From Ptychodera flava (taxonomy: Eukaryota > Hemichordata > Enteropneusta > Ptychoderidae), in NCBI RefSeq assembly GCF_041260155.1, contig NC_091941.1, positions 37,272,747-37,336,746 of the forward strand: 64,000 nt of DNA. The letters are read 5' to 3'. Position numbers and translations under genes: made by a program. The stretch's first letter is position 1. Each line of letters starts with the position of its first letter. Shown here one piece after another: positions 1 through 10,616 of this stretch. Below the pieces are notes generated by a model that did no database searches, was not told the origin of the DNA, and worked only from the letters and a program-made list of their open reading frames with translations.

Positions 1-1015
1 TGATATCGGAGAACAAGAGGGCCATGTCAGTAGGCATTCATAAAAGAGATCAAAGATGCAGTTCTCCACAAATGGGATTAGTGACTACAAAATATGTCTT
101 TGATATCAGAGCCAATTCTCACAGGCACTGGAAAACTTTGAAGCCAAAATAATATTGTTTTTGTTCCAACATCCATGTTAAGCTTTTACTAACTTACAGG
201 GACTTTCAAAAGCTTGCAACTTAGAGAGGTTTTATGGATTCTCATACATTCCACACAGCACCAACACTCTGATATTTAGATTAAAATTCACCTAACATCA
301 GTGTGTGTTGCACATGATACGTACAACTGTGGATCAAGGAGTAGAATTGTCAACTGAATTTCTCAGAGCTTTATAAGTGAAACCCTTTGATTGTTGCATT
401 GTCACATTTCTGTGCTCACTTGTGCCAGAAAGGAGGAGATAATAAAATCACAACTGTACATTAAATATGTATTGTAGGATTGCAGATTCAGTGGCACTGT
501 ACAGCTTTCACCAATGAAATGAAATGTCTTTCAATAGGTAACAGTATTACTGTGTGTATAACTCCAACATTTCTCATACTGCAATATTAACAAATTTGTG
601 AGAATGTTTTCAGGCTAATCATACCAAAATGTATCACAGCTTTTAATTGTTTTTACTGTGCAAGGATCATAGTGTATACCATAAATTTCACGTTGAAGCG
701 GAACGAAACAGAGAAAACTTCAAACTCTAGATAGCAAAGTCCAGCCAGTTTACCAAAGTATGCATCCATACAGACTTGTTGGTCTGTGTCAACTGCCAAC
801 TCTGAATGCTGTATGTATACTGTGTTTGCATGTGAACGGAAGAATTCAACATTACCAAAACAACTCTGCGCAGAAATTACACTCTGAATGAAAAACTCTC
901 TGTGCAATGATCAGAAATATCTTTCATATCTTTACCATCAGCATTTCTTCTTCTCCATCCAAGTCACTGCTAATTCTTCTAATATATATTTTTCATTCAC
1001 TGTCTCTAACCTCAG
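1..1015 (+). other. Neurexin intron sequence (upstream part)
   Basis: The sequence before the first recognisable neurexin exon is AT-rich and shows no convincing exon or conserved protein. It ends in a pyrimidine-rich tract and CTCAG acceptor at 1011-1015. It is inferred to be intron of the neurexin gene, whose LNS/EGF exons must lie upstream of the window. Confidence 0.55.
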
Positions 1016-1120
1016 CAAGACTTCATCTTAACAAGTTCACCCGATGACTACCTCCCCACTGATACTGCCACCACCACTGCCTCTACAAAAGTGTCGGTGC
1101 CCCTGACCTTTGACCCACAG
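1016..1120 (+). CDS. nrxn: Neurexin, Thr-rich stalk exon
   Basis: A 105-nt internal exon, phase 0 at both ends (35 codons). The acceptor is a pyrimidine tract ending CTCAG at 1015 and the donor is CAG|GTCAGC at 1120/1121. It encodes QDFILTSSPDDYLPTDTATT and then a Thr/Ser-rich run. Vertebrate neurexins have a comparable O-glycosylated stalk between the last LNS domain and the membrane, with a DDILV-type segment just before an acidic cysteine loop; QDFIL resembles that segment. The frame runs directly into the exon at 2232, which also starts in phase 0. The assignment rests on this frame agreement and on the unmistakable terminal exon; the exon itself is low-complexity. It could be alternatively spliced, because it is a multiple of three. 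Confidence 0.72.
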
Positions 1121-2231
1121 GTCAGCCATATTTGAATGCCTTCTTGATCTCAGAGAGCATGGGAATGTGTGGCTCTTCTGACCTAGCCGCATGATTGACT
1201 GATCCCGCAACTCTTATTTTAGAATCTTGTCTCTGTTATACTGAGAGAAATATATACAGAGAGAAATATGTGGTATGGAAAGCTCTTTTGCACATGCTTG
1301 TAGCTTACAAGTAGATACCAGCACTGCTTTCTTGCTGTGGCTGAAGTTTTTGCACCACAGAAGCAAAATACTAACTTGACCTTTTGATGCTTTGCTGGGC
1401 AAACACTATGTACCGTAATTTCTTGACATGTTGAGTAGTCACATTCTCTCACTGACTAACATCAAAGGAGATGTTCTCCATCATTGGTGCATGCTGGACA
1501 AACTTTTACAGAGTGGATTTTAAAGTCTCTTTTCCATGTGGATATGTCGTCTATGTCATATGCAGTGTACTGACTCTTTATCTAGCTGTACAACAAGTAC
1601 ATCACAGCTGTGCAGCAAATCTCAATTGATTGTCATATTTTTGGAATTCTCAACACAAAGCATGTCACCTTGTCAACATCGGTTGCACAGCTTTTATGCC
1701 AACAACAATGGTAGAGACGTCCAGTTAGAGCATAAGAATGGTACAGACTTTGAACTGTGCCCACCAGTTTGGTTTTGTGTGCAGATTTTGTTCAGCATTT
1801 CAACATGAAGCGAACTGACATGCGTCAAAGTGCGATTCTGGACTGGTTTTCAGTCGTGTGACACTCTAAACCCTTTGTCAAGCAACATGGATAGCCCACT
1901 GCATTCTGTTGATTGTAATGTTGACCCTTCATAAAGGTAGTGAGACTGAAACAGTGGCACTGTATATGGCTCCGATTTTGAAGTCGCTTAGCTGTTTACT
2001 TTTCTTGGTGTTGATGTTGGTATCTCTTCTGTGTTTTGTGTCAAAGTATACATTATTACAAAACAAAATGCAAACATCACGTTATATTACCTTCATTGAT
2101 GATCACACTGTCTGAGAATTTGAATAGGAAACCCATGAAATGTGCCATGAGTGTACCATGGCAAAGACACTGAGATGATGAAATGCCTTCCCATCATTTT
2201 CAACTAATTACTCTCTTCATTTGGTTGACAG
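1121..2231 (+). other. Neurexin intron
   Basis: Intron between two stalk exons. It begins GTCAGC and ends TTGACAG. No other feature seen. Confidence 0.6.
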
Positions 2232-2346
2232 TCGGCAGGTCCTACAGAGCCAAAGGATATGACTTCCGGGGAAGAAGAAGAAAGTCCTGAGTCCGGATCC
2301 GGATGCTCCAGTGACGATGAAGATGACTGTGAATCGTCTGGAGGAG
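2232..2346 (+). CDS. nrxn: Neurexin, acidic cysteine-loop exon
   Basis: A 115-nt exon entering in phase 0 and leaving in phase 1, with acceptor GACAG at 2231 and donor GAG|GTCAGT at 2347. It encodes an acidic stretch with ESGSGCSSDDEDDCESSGG. Two cysteines frame an Asp/Glu run, matching the cysteine loop (CPSDDEDIDPC type) that vertebrate neurexins carry in the juxtamembrane stalk. The Ser-Gly dipeptides beside acidic residues (codons at 2292-2303) are plausible glycosaminoglycan attachment sites; neurexins are known heparan-sulfate proteoglycans. The last G joins GT of the next exon to make Gly, keeping the frame open. A second AG (2237-2238) offers a possible alternative acceptor, but it would shift the frame. 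Confidence 0.85.
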
Positions 2347-3218
2347 GTCAGTCAAGTTCTCTGCTTCTACCCCCTCTCACCTCCAAAATTTGATATAGTC
2401 CTGTGTCCTTCATTGCAAAGTTAAACCATTACACAGGGAAGTGGGGGTGGAGGGGGTAAAGATTTTGAAGTCCTGTACCTAAAATTTGGCAAGTTGTCTC
2501 CCCAGGAAATAAAGCCCATGGCTACACAGTACTTTGTAATTGTGATAATTAACCCTCTGTATATGTGAACATAGTGAATAAATTGAATTACAATCAGTGT
2601 GCCCTCTAAGGGGATGTGAAACAAATTTATTTTGATTCAAATTGAAGAAAACTTGACTTGATGTGCATGCATGAAAATGGTTATACCTAAAAGTCAGCAG
2701 TTGTAAGTATAGCGCCCTCTATGGTAGTGTGTGTCTCTCGATTCCTGGTACTCTCGTATGAGTACAATGAGAAGACAATGAAAACAACAATGGCTGCCTC
2801 CTTCCCCATCAATCGATCGGCAAGATAAGTGTACTATCGGCACATAGTATCACCACAGAGACTTATAAAAATGACATATTCAGATACTGTTTCGCCCAAA
2901 AACTACAGGGAAACATGTTATCTGTGTAAATTTGAAATCTGCTGAGAATTTCTAGTCATTGGCAGGCTTTTTACAGCTGTGTCAGTGACACGTCAAAATA
3001 CTTGTAATTTCAATGTGTCAGGCGGGTTTTCCCTGCGTCATGACAAGTCAATTGGCTGAGCGGGTACATTGATTACAATAGTGCTCTATTTTCAGAATAT
3101 TCCCAGGCTGATAAAACAAATTTAAAATATTAAAAGTTCTGCCTTTGTCTTTTGCAATTATGATAAGTGACATCTCTTTGTCTTGTACTTGGCTAATCAA
3201 TGGTCATGAATGTTACAG
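2347..3218 (+). other. Neurexin intron
   Basis: Intron between the cysteine-loop exon and the terminal exon, with donor GTCAGT and acceptor TGTTACAG (3211-3218). AT-rich; nothing else recognised. Confidence 0.6.
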
Positions 3219-4114
3219 GTGAGATCAAGCCAACACCAGTCAAACCGGACATGAAGGTCACGACAACTGTACCAACGACACCTTCAGTGACCACGACTGA
3301 GATGGTAACTACCAGAGCAACCACCAAAGCCATGACTACCAAGCCACAGACAACCACTGTCAGAAGCACCATGAAACCCACCACTCTGCCACCGATCAAA
3401 CACACCACTCCGATGGAAAAAGAACCCATGGAGCCAGAAGGTTCAGGAAAATGTGACGGCACCAATGATGATGAGGATTGCGAAGATGGTTCTGGATCGG
3501 GAGATATGGAGATGGAGACCACAACGAAAGCAGAGATGACTCCTCCAATTGCTATTAAACCGACCACCAAAGTGACAGAAATGCCTCTTCCAGAACCCAA
3601 TGTGGGAGATGTCACCAAGAGAATGAAGCATCCATCTACAACAGACATGCCAATGCCCCAGCCAGAATCTACCGGCAAGCCTGGATCCATGAGCACAGAA
3701 AACAAAAGTGATATGGACGATAAAACAGTGGCGATGCCAGAGCCTGTAGAACCAACAAAAGAGAAGATGAGGGAGAGAACTGAGAGTATGGTGACAAGTC
3801 CAGAACCCAGTCACAGTACAAACAGTGAGGGAATGGCTAAACCCTTGGCCAAGTCTGGACTTGGACAGACGGCCATGGTGGTTGGCATTGTCGCTGCAGT
3901 CTGCATTGCTGTATTGATTCTTCTTTACGCAGTCTATAAATACAGGAATCGCAACGAGGGCTCCTACAGAATCGATGAAAGTCGCAACTACAGTTACGGC
4001 ACACCGACCGGCACAGTGATCATGCCCAATGCAAATGGTTCATTGTACAATGGAAAAGACGCTGTGAACAAACCCTTAATGAAAAAACATGACTCAAGGG
4101 AATGGTATGTCTAA
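3219..4114 (+). CDS. nrxn: Neurexin, terminal exon: stalk, membrane helix, cytoplasmic tail
   Basis: The last coding exon of a neurexin, a presynaptic adhesion receptor that binds neuroligins and other partners. About 218 residues of Thr/Pro-rich stalk come first, including a second acidic cysteine loop with Ser-Gly sites (KCDGTNDDEDCEDGSGSGD, about 3449-3505). A single membrane helix follows (about 3872-3936, MVVGIVAAVCIAVLILLYAV), almost the neurexin MVVGIVAAA helix. The tail begins KYRNRNEGSYRIDESRNY, the strongly conserved protein-4.1/CASK-proximal segment, and ends REWYV, a class II PDZ ligand like vertebrate EYYV, before TAA at 4112-4114. The exon starts after the acceptor at 3218; the in-frame ATG at 3200 is intronic. 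The long stalk in one exon and the duplicated cysteine loop are unlike vertebrate neurexins. Family assignment is very secure. Confidence 0.95.
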
Positions 4115-4209
4115 GAACACAAAAACCCATTAGAATTCTGAAAATGACAATTGAAGTGAGGTGTGGTTCATGTTATGAGTGTACAAATATGCAGACATTG
4201 AAATGTTGG

Positions 4210-4215
4210 AATAAA
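4210..4215 (+). terminator. Poly(A) signal AATAAA, proximal
   Basis: Canonical hexamer 96 nt after the neurexin stop; first candidate end of the transcript. Confidence 0.4.
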
Positions 4216-4610
4216 TTCTTTCATAAGTTTCCGTACATCAGTAACATTGACAAAGCAGTGACGTGAACAAACATACCGTGCACTAAAATTTAAATACGGA
4301 AGACATAACAGCTCATTCATTATGTACATAATACTCTCAGTTGCATTATCTGATAATTATTTAGTGTGAACAAGAACATCAGTGGTTAGACTTCTTAGGT
4401 AGTTGGATGTACCACATATGAACAAATGCCTCTATTGGAATGTCAATTACTTCCTGTGGAAAGGGCTTCACAGTTTTATTTGAAAACCGGAACACAAGTG
4501 TTACAAGCAGGACAGGGAAAGGATAGATGTTTTCAATGTTTGATTCAATATTTCCAATATTTGATTCAATTCTATGCGCAGTTGCACCTCCAAATTAAAG
4601 TGAACCGGTA

Positions 4611-4616
4611 AATAAA
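4611..4616 (+). terminator. Poly(A) signal AATAAA, second
   Basis: Canonical hexamer about 500 nt after the stop codon; alternative 3' end. Confidence 0.35.
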
Positions 4617-6786
4617 ACTATATGTTTGATAAGCTTCAGAAAAAAGGGAAAGGCTGATTGGTCATTTGTGAATTCTGCCCCTCATTTTGCACCAATAGAC
4701 ACCCCAGTACTTTTGAGTAACATGGACAGATCCTGCTTGAAAGGAGAAAGATGATTGGATCATTCCATGCATAGTTAATATAGGCCATACAATTAGCATA
4801 ACTATACTTTCTGTCCTGTAGGTCTGAATGTCTTCAATCAAGTGTATAATAGTAGTTCGCTAGATAATAGTAACTCTTCTACTTAGAAGAAATGAAACAG
4901 TTTAATCAATTTTACAAAAAAAATTGGGAAGGATGGCATCTTTTGAATGAATGAATGAATTTGAAAATGAAAATACTTTTTTATATATATTTAGCTTTTG
5001 TGTTTGAGTAAACTGATATGATTATTGTATCGATATCGTATATATAGTTATTGAATGTCATATTTGTTTGCTTTTGTCATCAGTATGCAAATGTTGAAAG
5101 GTTTCTTAAAGAATGATACATTCTCAAAAAAAATTGAGTGATGACTTTTTTTGTCTCTGAGAGATAAAACTGTGTAAGGACAGAAGAGGATGTGTGTGTT
5201 GATTTAAATTTATTCCTGTGACTTTTGTATTTAAAATCAAAAAAATGAATGAATGTATCCCAAAATCTCAGCAGTAGGATTTACTTGAATTTCATTTCAA
5301 ATAGAACTTTTGCTTGCTCAACCAATCATGGACTGTCTCTTATATGGGAACATAGTGCATTTCAATTGTCCTATGCATCGTCAGTTCCTATGCTATGCTG
5401 TGATTGGCTAGAAAGGATGATATATATCAGTTTCCAGCCAATCACGCTATTGGGATAGTGTTATCAATGGCCACTGCCAGTTTCTTTCGTAATCATCAAC
5501 AACAAAGATATAAAATAGTATTTGTAAAATTTGAAAAGATGTACCCTTCCATTGTCAAGTTTGCTTATAACTTGCCAACCACATGTCAACAATTCTTTTC
5601 TTTTACAAACTCACAGAATAAGAAACACGTTAAATTTCTCACAATAAAAAAATTATTGGGACACATCACAGAATTCTCAATTTCAATAAATATTGGGGCA
5701 AGAATAAATTGAAATGGAACACTTTTGTCAACAATTTAGATTATCCCCATTAACTGATGTAGTCTTAATGATATCATCAAATCATATTATTGATATGTTA
5801 ATTTTGAAATCAAGCTAATGGTGCATGTATCTACCATTTTCATAAGGTACTATCTCCCCCTAGGAGGAAAGCTTAGCTTAAACCATTATATTATGTTTTG
5901 GTCTTTTTAAACGAATATTATAAAATTCATTTATTTAGAATTAGAATCTGTGTTTTTGGCTGATTCTTTCAATTGTCTGGCTGTATCAAAATTCTCCTTG
6001 GTGTAAATTAGTTGTACATGCAGCTCTACACTGTGCAAGTATCAGATTTACAGGTTCATTTTTAGAAAGTACTGTCATTGTTTTGTCGTGTACATGTTTT
6101 GTTGTTGCTGTTTTATTTTTATGTGTTGGCAACTATTGAAAGGATCAGTCAACACAAGGATAAGTACTGATGTTGGTAATATATTATCACATACTGTGTA
6201 TTCTATGGGACATTTTTATGTAAGAGAAGCTATTTTTTCAACGGTAACCATACATTGAATAATTATCTTTTGCTTTCTGTAGCAGCGTGCTTGCTGAAAT
6301 GAAAAGAGCAATTTCCCTCTTCAGCGAAAATCATGAACTATCACTTTTCCATTCTTGGCTTCCATCATGCACTCTGATAGCTGTGTAAGTCCACACATTA
6401 TCTGCAGTTTTGTATTGCCTGGGCTTCATTTGTTTGATCGCAAAACCTCTGTCGGCGCCATCTTGTTATGGAGGATCATGGGAAACAGTAAAGGTGCTAC
6501 TATAGTATTTATGAATTCCATGATGTACTTGACCCAGTTCAGTGCCTATTATTGTCTGTTCTGTTCGATAGAATTCTGGATGTGTGTAGTAATTTCAAAT
6601 GTACAACTTTTTCCCAATTTGCTAATTGTAAATTTTAAAATGATTACTTCCCGTGGTCCTCAGCATTTTGTGCATTTCATACAATATGATTTGTCTCCAT
6701 TCTTCTTCCTGTTCATGTTACAATGCTGTTAGCTTTTCAAAAAAAAGATACTTGACTTTTTTCATTTTGTTTTGTTTAAAGCTAGC

Positions 6787-6796
6787 AATAAATAAA
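6787..6796 (+). terminator. Overlapping poly(A) signals, distal
   Basis: Two overlapping AATAAA hexamers (AATAAATAAA). They would define a long neurexin 3' UTR if used. Confidence 0.3.
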
Positions 6797-6929
6797 GCTC
6801 ACATTTTGCTATGATATTCATCGGAGTGGGAGTTTTGACTTTAAAAAGAATGTTGTGTGTGTATAGAATGTTTGTTGAACCATAGTCCCTCTTGGGTGGA
6901 GGTACTGCCGTTGAACTGATTTCATTCAC

Positions 6930-7110
6930 CAATTCCACTCAGTTATGAAATAGATCCTGACGTGGCCAGAGTAGCAAGCTCACCATCAAAGGATGAGTTC
7001 ATGACTTAAATATGGTGTTGTGTCCTTGAGCAGTGCACTTTACTCCTCATTGCTCCATTTGATAGTTGGTGATGGGTACCTCATGCTGTAAATGGGCTTC
7101 TCACCGATTT
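6930..7110 (+). mobile_element. Possible SINE conserved core
   Basis: The stretch around 7018-7100 (GTGTCCTTGAGCAGTGCACT, then TTGCTCC and CTGTAAATGGG) resembles the deeply conserved central domains of ancient metazoan SINEs (V/Deu/Nin-type), as I recall them. No pol III A/B boxes or clear tail were identified, so limits are approximate. Confidence 0.35.
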
Positions 7111-7960
7111 GATGATGAGTAAATATGATAAACGTGCACTTGTGAGGCATAGTCTACATATTGACATTATTGCATGGAGAATATATGCACATTGGTTGTA
7201 TACCTTGTCCCCAGCCCGCTTAGCAAAGAGCTACCTGCATATATATTCAGTTAGGGACAAACAGCATAGTATACAACATGTAAATTGATGCACGTGACGA
7301 CACTTTAACTATGTATGTGATAGTACCGCAGACAACGTGAGTTTAGTTTAGATAAGGATTTCGTATCGGTCTTTAAGCCTGTGTGAAAATATAACGATGG
7401 TCATTATAGTTACTGTAACTGTTGCTTGTTTTGTTGCTGGATGAGATGAGAGATCACAGTACCATGAAAGTTGGTTTGTTGTTCTATTGTCGTCATGACT
7501 TGTCGACCTCAGAATTGATTTTAATATACTTTACTATTGGAGTATTAATATACTTTAATATTGGTTGACAATTTCAGGTTCTTCCAAAAAGAAGCAATTT
7601 TGACAAGAGTCCTATTTGTCTGCCTTCAGTGTGAGAACTGACGATTCACATGTTTAATTCATTGATATTTCTTGATAACAATCTTTTGATCTGAGATATA
7701 TCCCAATTCTGGCGAGATTGTTACTTTACGTCCTTGCCTGTGTGTTTCGACTTGTGTGCGCCCTCAACGGTTCACCTGATTAACCTTACATGTCATGTTT
7801 ATGCAGGTGGGTATCTAAAGCATTTCAAACTGATGAACCACAGTGACAACTGAAAATTAATGAAAATTTGGAATTTTTATGAAATTTAATGATTCATAAC
7901 ATATTATTGGATCGAAAATCATATTTATATACATATATAATATATATATATATAAACCCT

Positions 7961-7982
7961 ACAAGACAAAAATATTTTGTCT

Positions 7983-7985
<3 letters not shown>
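7961..7985. repeat. Perfect 11-bp hairpin
   Basis: ACAAGACAAAA (7961-7971), loop ATA, TTTTGTCTTGT (7975-7985). The left arm recurs just after the TA tract (CTACAAGACAAAAATATTTT near 8057), suggesting local slippage or duplication. Confidence 0.7.

Positions 7986-8029
<44 letters not shown>
7985..8029. repeat. (TA)n microsatellite
   Basis: About 45 bp of uninterrupted TA. Confidence 0.95.
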
Positions 8030-8035
<6 letters not shown>

Positions 8036-8444
8036 CCTATATAAACCCTACAACTTCTACAAGACAAAAATATTTTCTAAAATGAGTCGAGAACGATAAC
8101 AGATGAGAAATATCAATAAGAATTTACAAAATTACCAATCAGGGTATTCTTGCTCTCCATGATAAAACGAACACTGAAGTTAAAAGGCACCTTGTTTTAA
8201 CTAATACTTCAGGCACATGTACGTTGAAAGACAATTCGCATCGTGTTGTATCGACCTCCCTCTGCGTCATCATCTCCAGATGATGACATCATGTATATCA
8301 CCTACCTTTTCGCTGTAACAATTATATTATAAATGGTTTACTGTACTAATATACACATTTGGAGATTTTTCAAATTTCCATGACTGCGGTATTAAGCATT
8401 CGGTTTGCTAGTGTGGTCTAAAATCCTGATTGTATCTGTAGAGT

Positions 8445-8880
8445 TTATATATATTTTCTTAGTGATTTTACCGATGAACAAATCAGTACCGTGTCATCGA
8501 CATATGGTAAGTGGTTGATTATTCTACCAGATATCTGACTGCCAATGTACGTTGTCTGTTGCACAGCGATGATCCTCAACATAACATGAAAGGCCGAACA
8601 GCTTTGGGGAGGTAATACTTCCTTATCGAACCCGCATTTGTGACATGAATCGGCAAAGATATGACTGACGCCAATTGTATACGTAGATCGATTGACCACG
8701 ATACTTCCATAAAAAGACACGCAAAATGCGGAAGGTGTTCCTCTGTCAATTTTGTTTTGGATCATTGTCAATTGATTCAGTTTATCGGACGCCCTTTCGA
8801 GCATCAACGAAATAGGAGAAACTGGCTTAGTTTGTCTTCTGTAAAAGTCTACCATCTCTTTCAGGATGTATACAGTATAC
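8445..8880 (-). pseudogene. Decayed LINE reverse transcriptase fragment
   Basis: A minus-strand reading of this stretch aligns by eye to the LINE at 61.2-63.3 kb. ILKEMVDFYRRQTKPV matches LLKEIVDFYNRHNSPV, KIDRGTP matches KLIDRGLP, and INHLPYVDDTVLICSSVKSL matches INHLLYADDIVLICPTVKGL. The catalytic YADD box has become YVDD and the part between is scrambled or frameshifted. It is an old, internally deleted copy of a non-LTR retrotransposon with no function expected. The upstream part of the open frame (8880-8930) has no match to the LINE. Confidence 0.7.
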
Positions 8881-8930
8881 ACACATGTCGGTGGATACTC
8901 TTCAAACCCGGCCTTCAAATTTAGAATCAT

Positions 8931-10616
8931 TTGCGGTAATTAGTTACAAGATACGGGGTTCAAAAACCTACACCTCACTGACAGAACCGATAGATCGGAT
9001 GGAAGGATGCAGATATGAAATAAGATACATTCCAGTCATGATGCTATGGCAACGAATTTAAGGCAAATTTGACTCTGCAAAATCGTTTTCCTTTGCAGCT
9101 TTGCAGCAGGTAAGATGACAGGAGAACCAAGAAACGTGCGTAAAATTTATCATAAAAGGAAACTATAGTGATTTGTGTATTCATTCATTCGGTCAGTCAG
9201 TTAGTCAGTTAGCCATTTAGCCATCCATTCAGAAAAAGGACGAATGGGTTAATGAATGGGTGGTATTTATTTAAAACGGTGACCTGTGTAAGCCCACCAG
9301 GCAGGACACTGTAATTACATCGTTCTTGCCTTGCAAGTCATCATTGGTTTTCATTTTCATGCTTAGTCTGCTCAGTCCACATGGGACAACTTGATAAAAT
9401 TGAATATGGAGTATAGCTCCGTCTTTCAATGTTGTTTGTCATGAAAAGACAGCTAGCAACAATAACGAATCAAGAAAGAACGGAATATATCTGTCTGATT
9501 TCAATCACATGGGCATGTACAGCATCTTGTCGGTTTGATGGACGCGCCATTTCAGTCGCGTGTTACGCACTCTGTATGGCTTCTCTTCGTGATTGGAATC
9601 TGTATATTTTATTTGGAGTATTGTGTTCACATTTTGGAAGATTGTCTTTGATCTAACACTTTTGCGTTCGGTTTGTAATACGTGCAATCTAAGTCTTGTA
9701 AGAGTTAAATCTATCTTCATGCATGTTTTATCATTTATAACTTCGACCTACATTGGCAGAATTGGCCCGAAATCAGGCTCGTTCCATGGTTTACGGTCCA
9801 GGCATTTGTAAAAACACTCTTTAGGCTTCTACACTTACCATCTATACCGATGAAATTTAATAACTTGAAGAATCTGCTTCCTACTCATTTACTTTAGATT
9901 TGCACATTTCTGTTCATTTGTCTGAGATTTTTAAAGTTTCTGTGTTTTCTTTCTGGTGAATTTAACAACCATATCGATGCACCATGTAAACACAATGTTT
10001 GATTTGTAATTGCTATGCTTCACGATCCTTTGCAACAGTTTCTATATACATTCTGTTGTGGCGGTTTGGACACCATTCCTATTTAGAAGACAACTTCAAA
10101 CTAAACACGAGATTGGAAACATTCAATTTTGAGCAAACAACCTCAGATGCCATGAATATCTATCAAAGTTTTCACATTCATCTTTGCTTTTCGCATGAGT
10201 TATCTCTGTACAGAGTTCCACCAATGACAGACAGCTATATTTTAGTTATAGTTTGAGGTCTAATAGAGTGACCAAAATATATGCATTTAAATCTGAATAG
10301 GTTAAATCAAGTCAAGCCACTGCCTATCAAACTACAAAACGTACAGCAAACATGAGGAAAAGGGAGAAAAAGTGGACACGTGACATACAATCCTGATTAC
10401 CAAATACGCACAAATCTGAACATTCGCTACATGTTCAATGAATGGGAGAAAATGTATAATACAGTACTTTTAAATATGTTCTCTTATTAACATGGCTTTA
10501 TAAATAAAGATAGACAGCTTTAATACCATGTCAGTATTCTTTGATGGAACAAAGGATATGACTTTCTCTCAAGTAGGATTATTATTTATGTAGTCACTGG
10601 TACCTCCATGCTGGTT
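8931..10616. other. Intergenic, nothing recognised
   Basis: No exon with family similarity. Short imperfect CAGT/CATT tandem motifs lie near 9180-9240. Confidence 0.45.

Larger units (their letters stand above)
4115..6800 (+). other. Neurexin 3' UTR and downstream flank
   Basis: AT-rich, non-coding sequence after the neurexin stop. AATAAA hexamers occur at 4210-4215, 4611-4616 and 6787-6796 (two overlapping), so transcripts could end early or run about 2.7 kb. Short open frames here (for example around 5404-5712 and 6355-6732) show no family signature and are not called. Confidence 0.45.
7111..8440. other. Intergenic, AT-rich, no gene seen
   Basis: Nothing coding is recognisable. It contains a perfect hairpin and a TA microsatellite, listed separately. 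Confidence 0.5.

Noticed and set aside
3193..3814. Long minus-strand open frames (170 and 123 codons) opposite the neurexin last exon
   Set aside because: Shadows of the Thr-rich neurexin coding sequence; low-complexity Val/Ser runs with no family signature.
5404..6732. Open frames of 102 and 125 codons downstream of neurexin
   Set aside because: Composition like AT-rich non-coding DNA, no domain, and within a probable 3' UTR or flank.
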